Assembly: GCA_027057185.1 (NCBI GenBank)
Contig: JALUJE010000190.1
Location: 1 to 9,012, forward strand
DNA: 9,012 nucleotides
Source: Helicobacteraceae bacterium
Lineage (GTDB): Bacteria; Campylobacterota; Campylobacteria; Campylobacterales; Sulfurimonadaceae
Direction: 5' to 3'
The position numbers were made by a program, and so were the translations under genes. The notes beneath the pieces are model-generated. The model had not been told where the DNA came from and did not search any database. It worked only from the letters and a program-made list of their open reading frames with translations. Shown in pieces: positions 5,158 to 9,012 of this stretch (position 1 is the stretch's first letter; every line of letters begins with the position of its first letter).

Positions 5158-6603
5158 ATGAATATGAAAGAATATCTCCCACTGACGTACCATACCGATC
5201 TGATTAAACTGTTCGCATCGCTGAATGATAAATCGGCGTTTGCATCACTGTTGTCGGCACTTTTCATTATGGTGGTATTTTACAACCATTTACCTACAGA
5301 TATTCTTTTTGTCTGGTTTACGTTTAGTGTATTGTATATTGTCTTAAAATTGACGGTCGTCAATCGCCTCATACTGCATGTCAATGAGCCGAAACAACGT
5401 GACTACTATATTAAACTGCTCATTGCCGTAACATTTTTCAGCGGGATATTGTGGGGGTCGCTGAGTTGGGTTGTGGTCATCTATGCCGAAAGCAGTTACA
5501 GTTTTTTACTTTTAGGGATTCTTTTTGGATTGATGTCGGGTGCTATTTCAACGTTGAGTTCACTTTTTATTGTTTACGTCGCCTACTGTGCCCCTATGAT
5601 AGGCATGCTGTTTAGTTCATTTATATATGCCGCTGACGAGGTTCGTACTTACATCGCCATCATGTTGCTACTGTTTGTATATATCATTATTTCGGCGTCA
5701 TACCGAATGTACCGATCGTTGGAAGAAGCGATCATTTTAAAAAACATGGTTGAGGCATCACAGCATGAGCTCGAGGAGATCAACCTTTCGCTTGAGAGTC
5801 GCATTGCTAAAGCAGTACAGAAGAGTCGTGATCAAGAGCTTAAAATGTTACAGCAGTCCCGTCTGGCACAGATGGGTGAGATGATTAGCATGATCGCGCA
5901 TCAGTGGCGCCAACCCCTGTCTGCCATCGCATCAACCGCAGCGTCACTGAAGCTCAAAATAGGACTTGATCGCTACGATAAGGAGTATTTCGATGACAAT
6001 GTTGAAAAAATTTCGCAATTTTCGCAACATCTCTCTAGTACCATAGATGATTTTAGGCATTTTTTCAAAAGCAATAAAAGTGAAGAAGAGTTCTTTATGT
6101 GTGATGTGGCAAAAGGATCGTTAACAATTATCGGTACCTCTTTAGCAAACAAGAATATTAGCGTTATCACGCATTACCGTAGCGCGTTTACCGTATTGAG
6201 TTATTTTAATGAACTCAAACAGGTCTGTTTAAATCTTATTAAAAATGCCGAAGATGTTCTGTTGTTAAAAGAAGTAGCAGAACCTACCATTTGGATTCGT
6301 ACTTACCATGATGCGACACATGTATATTTGGAAGTGGCCGACAATGCCGGCGGTGTAGATGCCGGGATTATGGATAAAATTTTTGACCCCTATTTTACGA
6401 CTAAAGAGCGTTATGACGGTACAGGATTGGGGTTGTATATGAGTAAGACCATCATAGAAGAACATTGTTCGGGACGTTTATATGTTACTAACGGCACTGA
6501 TGGCGCTATCTTTACTATTGCGCTTGCGGCACATACTCAAATAAATGATTTATTGCCTGATGAAACTTCAGCGGATCGACCTGAGTCCCGTGAACCATCA
6601 TAG
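5158..6603 (+). CDS. Membrane-bound sensor histidine kinase, 481 aa
   Basis: With the start at 5158, residues about 27-185 form five or six membrane helices with a GILWGSLSW block and no large periplasmic domain, so the signal is probably sensed in or at the membrane. A coiled coil follows (about 187-239). The dimerisation/phosphoacceptor domain has the H box MISMIAHQWRQPLSAI with the autophosphorylated histidine at 248. The ATPase domain has an N box (LNLIKNAEDV, N363), a G1 box VADNAGG (D395), an F box IFDPYFTTK and a G2 box GTGLGLYM (421-428), so it looks catalytically complete. No receiver domain or response-regulator gene is in view, making it an orphan here. A longer reading from ATG 5101 is rejected because those codons run through the Sel1 start and its Shine-Dalgarno. 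ATG 5164 is an equally possible start. The last ~22 residues lie beyond the ATPase domain and are encoded opposite the M23 gene. Confidence 0.9.
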   Translation: MNMKEYLPLTYHTDLIKLFASLNDKSAFASLLSALFIMVVFYNHLPTDILFVWFTFSVLYIVLKLTVVNRLILHVNEPKQRDYYIKLLIAVTFFSGILWGSLSWVVVIYAESSYSFLLLGILFGLMSGAISTLSSLFIVYVAYCAPMIGMLFSSFIYAADEVRTYIAIMLLLFVYIIISASYRMYRSLEEAIILKNMVEASQHELEEINLSLESRIAKAVQKSRDQELKMLQQSRLAQMGEMISMIAHQWRQPLSAIASTAASLKLKIGLDRYDKEYFDDNVEKISQFSQHLSSTIDDFRHFFKSNKSEEEFFMCDVAKGSLTIIGTSLANKNISVITHYRSAFTVLSYFNELKQVCLNLIKNAEDVLLLKEVAEPTIWIRTYHDATHVYLEVADNAGGVDAGIMDKIFDPYFTTKERYDGTGLGLYMSKTIIEEHCSGRLYVTNGTDGAIFTIALAAHTQINDLLPDETSADRPESREPS

Positions 6604-7354
6604 CGTAGTGGAGGTGTGGTCCGGTGACTCGACCGCTACGACCGCTGAGTCCGATGACTGCTCCTTGTTTTACAATATCCCCTTTTTTTACATGTAGGGC
6701 ACTGAGATGATAGTAACAAGAATAGATGCCTTCACCATGATCAATAACGATGGAGTTCCCAGCATAGTAGCGATCTTTGGCAATGACGACGACGCCATCG
6801 TTGGTGGCATGAATGGGGGTGCGCATTGCCGCTCTGAAGTCGGTACCGCTATGGTAGCTTTTGAGGGTATTGTTATACATACGTGCAGTACCAAATTGAC
6901 TGGTAATGTGTGAGTCCATCGGTGCTATAAAAGGCTGGTGCCAGTAACGTTTTTTGGTAAACGTACCATAGATTTTCATGGCATCATGATATTCACGTGT
7001 CGTTCGTTCACGCTGTGTTTTATTGGGTGTCACTTTCGAAGAGGCCACCGTAATGGTCTCGGACGTGTAGTTGCCCTGGGTAATGTTCAATTCCACGGTT
7101 TTTTGACCGCCTGTATAGGTAATGCGTACAGTTTTTAGACCCGGATGACTACGGTAGTTTACCGGAATGAGTGCAATGCGTTTGGAGGTGTCGGAGGGAT
7201 GCTGTAAAATTGGAATGCTTTTATTTCCGAACGTCAGGGTGGCATCGGCGGGAATTTTGGAAAAGGTTAGTATTTTTGTGGTGCCTTTTACGACACTCTG
7301 CGCGCCTGAAAGTGTCAACGGCAACCATAGGAGCAGGGCTATAACATATTTCAA
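6515..7354 (-). CDS. Secreted M23 (LytM) family metallopeptidase, 279 aa, TTG start
   Basis: A signal peptide (KYVIALLLWLPLTLSGA, cleavage near 18) sends the protein to the periplasm. Residues about 20-105 form a beta-rich N-terminal domain. The LytM domain follows with zinc ligands H168 and D172 (YHSGTDFRA) and H249 in GPHLHY, plus the catalytic-site histidines H216 (YYH) and H247. All key residues are present, so it should be an active endopeptidase cutting peptidoglycan cross-links, like the cell-shape or separation peptidases of Campylobacter and Helicobacter (Pgp3/Csd group). Which of these it corresponds to is not resolved. TTG at 7352-7354 is preferred: AAGGA (7360-7364) is five bases upstream and the signal peptide starts there. 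The last 28 codons and the stop overlap the convergent histidine kinase by 89 bases, ending just after the catalytic HLH. Confidence 0.88.
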   Translation of the reverse strand: MKYVIALLLWLPLTLSGAQSVVKGTTKILTFSKIPADATLTFGNKSIPILQHPSDTSKRIALIPVNYRSHPGLKTVRITYTGGQKTVELNITQGNYTSETITVASSKVTPNKTQRERTTREYHDAMKIYGTFTKKRYWHQPFIAPMDSHITSQFGTARMYNNTLKSYHSGTDFRAAMRTPIHATNDGVVVIAKDRYYAGNSIVIDHGEGIYSCYYHLSALHVKKGDIVKQGAVIGLSGRSGRVTGPHLHYAMMVHGTQVDPLKFHQAINHLFEYVPQAQ

Positions 7355-7370
7355 ATGAGTCCTTTTTAGC

Positions 7371-7376
7371 TACAAT
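7371..7376 (+). promoter_or_regulatory. Putative -10 element of the helicase gene
   Basis: TACAAT (5/6 match to -10) is followed by GTGGCA and then the ATG at 7383, so transcription would start at the initiation codon. A poor -35 (TTTCAA, 7349-7354) lies 16 bases upstream and overlaps the TTG start of the divergent M23 gene. Confidence 0.38.
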
Positions 7377-7382
7377 GTGGCA

Positions 7383-8675
7383 ATGAATAATATAAAAGAT
7401 ATTGTAGCCAAACTCAATGAGAAACGGAACGTCTTTATTACCGGCGGTGCTGGAGTGGGTAAAACGACACGAACACGTGAGATTATTGCACACTATGAGT
7501 CTTGTGGAAAGAGTGTGGCACGTTTGGCATCAACGGGTATGGCAGCGACATTGTTGGGTGGTCAGACCCTGCATAGCTTCTTTGATTTGGGCATTGCTCA
7601 AAATATTTCCGATCTGGAAAGGCGTCACAAACTCGATATCGCCAAAAAAACAGCTCAGCGCATCGGTGCTATGGATCTGATTGTCATTGACGAGATATCT
7701 ATGGTCAGTGCCGCGCTTTTTGACATGTTGCGTCTGCGTCTGCTTCAAGCAGAATATAGCGGTGCACTGCTGGTGGTCGGTGACTTTTTACAATTGCCGC
7801 CGGTGGTTCGGGGTCATGGGCCTGTTTTTTTTGCTTTTGAGTCAGAATCATGGCAGCGATGTGCCTTTGAGACCGTGACATTGACACAGGTATATCGTAC
7901 ACGAGATACCGCTTTTATTGCCCTGCTCAATGCGGTACGTTTTGCACAACTCACGCCCTCGTATCTTGAGATGCTCGAGGCACTTGTCAAGCCGTTGCCT
8001 CAGGATCATGCCGAGGTTACCTTTTTGTTTGGAAAAAATCAGAGCGCCGATACGCATAACAGAAAACTGTTAAACGAACTGGAAGGAGCGCATTACCGTT
8101 TTTCTACGGAAACGGTGCTGCATGCTAGCACCCTTGGACAAAAGGATGTAGAGCGTTTTTTGGAAGAGGCGCGGGTTCCAAAGGTTTTGGAGCTTAAAAT
8201 TGGGGTACCGGTGCTTTTTACCCGAAATGCATGGAACTATTTTAACGGAGAACGTGGACGGGTTGTTTCGGTACATACGCATTGTGTGTATGTTGAAAAA
8301 GAAGATGCCACGGTAGTGAAACTAGAACGGATATCTCTTAGTAAAACTCGATGGGATGAGAAACGGATTGATGGAAAAAATATTGCGGTGGAGGTACCGC
8401 TTATAAGCCTCTACCAATTTCCGTTGACTTTGGCGTTTGGTATTACCATACATAAATCACAAGGGATGAGCCTACATGATTTAGTGATTGCCACACATGA
8501 GATTTTTGCGCCGTCACAATTTTATGTAGCGCTATCACGTGCCATCTCACCCCACCGATTGACATTGCTACGACCCAATAGAAGCTGGCAGCAGCTCAGT
8601 TTTGTTCATCAAAAGGCACGAAAATTTGTTCAGGAGACGATAGAAAAAAAGGAGGTATCGGGAATGATTCCCTAA
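7383..8675 (+). CDS. Pif1-like superfamily 1B DNA helicase, 430 aa
   Basis: This is an ATP-driven 5'-3' DNA helicase by family. In order, the sequence shows Walker A GGAGVGKTT (K27), motif Ia-like ASTGMAATLLGGQTLHSFF, Walker B LIVIDEISMV (D103, E104), motif III VVGDFLQLPPV (Q137), LTQVYRT, GVPVLFTRN, motif V AFGITIHKSQGMSL (351-364) and motif VI QFYVALSRA with the arginine finger R386. The short HSFF and the DEISM/GDFLQLPP pairing are typical of Pif1/RecD-like proteins; there is no extra nuclease domain and no RecBC partner nearby. Pif1 helicases resolve G-quadruplexes, R-loops and stalled forks. ATG 7383 is preferred over the in-frame GTG at 7377, which directly abuts the -10. No Shine-Dalgarno is present. 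The 3' end carries the terminator of the convergent ahpC gene. Confidence 0.9.
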   Translation: MNNIKDIVAKLNEKRNVFITGGAGVGKTTRTREIIAHYESCGKSVARLASTGMAATLLGGQTLHSFFDLGIAQNISDLERRHKLDIAKKTAQRIGAMDLIVIDEISMVSAALFDMLRLRLLQAEYSGALLVVGDFLQLPPVVRGHGPVFFAFESESWQRCAFETVTLTQVYRTRDTAFIALLNAVRFAQLTPSYLEMLEALVKPLPQDHAEVTFLFGKNQSADTHNRKLLNELEGAHYRFSTETVLHASTLGQKDVERFLEEARVPKVLELKIGVPVLFTRNAWNYFNGERGRVVSVHTHCVYVEKEDATVVKLERISLSKTRWDEKRIDGKNIAVEVPLISLYQFPLTLAFGITIHKSQGMSLHDLVIATHEIFAPSQFYVALSRAISPHRLTLLRPNRSWQQLSFVHQKARKFVQETIEKKEVSGMIP

Positions 8676-8680
8676 TACCT
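8643..8680 (-). terminator. Intrinsic terminator of the ahpC gene
   Basis: AGGTAT (8653-8658) pairs with ATACCT (8675-8680) and GGGAAT (8660-8665) with ATTCCC (8667-8672), forming a long hairpin with a small internal bulge. On the minus strand the hairpin is followed by CC and seven T (8644-8650), the classic U-tract. On the plus strand the bases after it (AATTGATATA) are not a T-run, so it serves ahpC and sits inside the last codons of the helicase. Confidence 0.8.
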
Positions 8681-8702
8681 AATTGATATATTACAATCTC
8701 AC

Positions 8703-9012
8703 CTAGAGGTCGTTGGCATGATCGGCAAGATATTCTGCAACACCCTCGGTAGAGGCTTTCATACCTTCATCACCTTTAGTCCAGCCTGCAGGACATACTT
8801 CGCCGTGTTCGTTGGTAAAGAGCATGGTGTCGACCATACGGATCATCTCGTCAATATTACGTCCTAATGGAAGATCGTTAATAACAGCGTGACGCACGGT
8901 ACCGTCTTTGTCAATTAAGAATGATCCGCGAAGCGCAACGCTTTCGCCGAATAGTACATCATAATCTTTTGAAATGCTTTTAGTTAAATCGGCAACCAGT
9001 GGATATTTGATG
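8703..9012 (-). CDS. ahpC: AhpC/TsaA-type 2-Cys peroxiredoxin, C-terminal 102 residues, cut by the right window edge
   Basis: The frame is open from the window edge (first full codon at 9009-9011) to TAG at 8703. It reads KYPLVADLTKSISKDYDVLF, then ESVALRGSFLIDKDGTVRHA, then VINDLPLGRNIDEM, and has the resolving cysteine in GEVCPAGW, ending ASTEGVAEYLADHANDL. These blocks match Helicobacter pylori AhpC/TsaA and other typical 2-Cys (Prx1/AhpC) peroxiredoxins. The family reduces hydrogen peroxide, organic peroxides and peroxynitrite in the cytoplasm using thioredoxin. The peroxidatic cysteine and the start lie outside the window, so activity cannot be checked. The tail containing EVCPAGW shows it is a typical 2-Cys enzyme rather than a bacterioferritin-comigratory type. 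The gene is convergent with the helicase and has its own intrinsic terminator. Confidence 0.93.
   Translation of the reverse strand, partial: IKYPLVADLTKSISKDYDVLFGESVALRGSFLIDKDGTVRHAVINDLPLGRNIDEMIRMVDTMLFTNEHGEVCPAGWTKGDEGMKASTEGVAEYLADHANDL

Noticed and set aside
5127..5267. Longer Sel1 reading from ATG 5267
   Set aside because: The extra 47 residues show no Sel1/TPR pattern and are antisense to the first codons and first membrane helix of the kinase. The TTG at 5126 has a good Shine-Dalgarno.
6707..7358. Several plus-strand open frames opposite the M23 gene
   Set aside because: They are short, lack ribosome sites, and lie opposite conserved zinc-ligand and signal-peptide codons.
8653..8680. 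Hairpin as a terminator of the helicase transcript
   Set aside because: On the plus strand it is followed by AATTGATATA rather than a T-run; the U-tract is on the minus strand, so it belongs to ahpC.
1..9012. CRISPR array, prophage or toxin-antitoxin/defence system
   Set aside because: No regularly spaced repeats, integrase, phage structural gene or recognisable defence nuclease pair was found. The exonuclease and Pif1-like helicase are in separate units about 2.5 kb apart.

Overview
The window is bacterial chromosome, most likely from a free-living member of the Campylobacterota (Sulfurimonas/Sulfurovum/Sulfuricurvum-like). The clearest sign is the partial peroxiredoxin at the right edge. 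Its C-terminal half reads like the Helicobacter/Campylobacter AhpC, with the block RHAVINDLPLGRN and the resolving-cysteine motif EVCPAGW. Tightly packed genes, moderate GC outside the left end, and a histidine kinase with the MGEMISMIAHQWRQPL box common in this phylum agree with this. Genus is not resolved.

Layout. Left end (1-630): a low-GC stretch (31% GC by hand count over bases 1-600). It holds the start of an acyltransferase-3 gene running off the left edge, a possible small cysteine-rich gene broken by a one-base slip, and otherwise nothing convincing. 630-1391 (-): an orphan secreted lipoprotein of unknown function. 1588-3767 (-): a two-gene operon of a DUF819 membrane protein and an L-Ala-D/L-Glu-type dipeptide epimerase, overlapping by ATGA. 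3809-4866 (+): a small two-helix membrane protein and a DEDDh 3'-5' exonuclease with an ExoX-like C-terminal domain. 4863-5126 (-): a short Sel1-repeat protein. 5158-6603 (+): a membrane histidine kinase with no response regulator in view. 6515-7354 (-): a secreted LytM/M23 peptidase. 7383-8675 (+): a Pif1-like helicase. 8703-9012 (-): the C-terminal half of AhpC, with an intrinsic terminator lying inside the end of the helicase gene.

How the genes relate. Most neighbours are on opposite strands, so there is no long operon. The only clear functional pairing is transporter-like DUF819 plus dipeptide epimerase, which suggests uptake and salvage of cell-wall dipeptides. The M23 peptidase (murein cutting) fits that theme but is a separate unit. 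The rest are housekeeping genes for DNA metabolism, peroxide defence and signalling.

Architecture is the most unusual aspect. At three start sites a sigma70-like -10 hexamer lies only 5-7 bases before the start codon and no Shine-Dalgarno is visible, suggesting leaderless mRNAs. At two of these, the gene facing the other way starts with TTG behind a good Shine-Dalgarno. No tRNA, rRNA, CRISPR array, insertion sequence or phage gene was seen.
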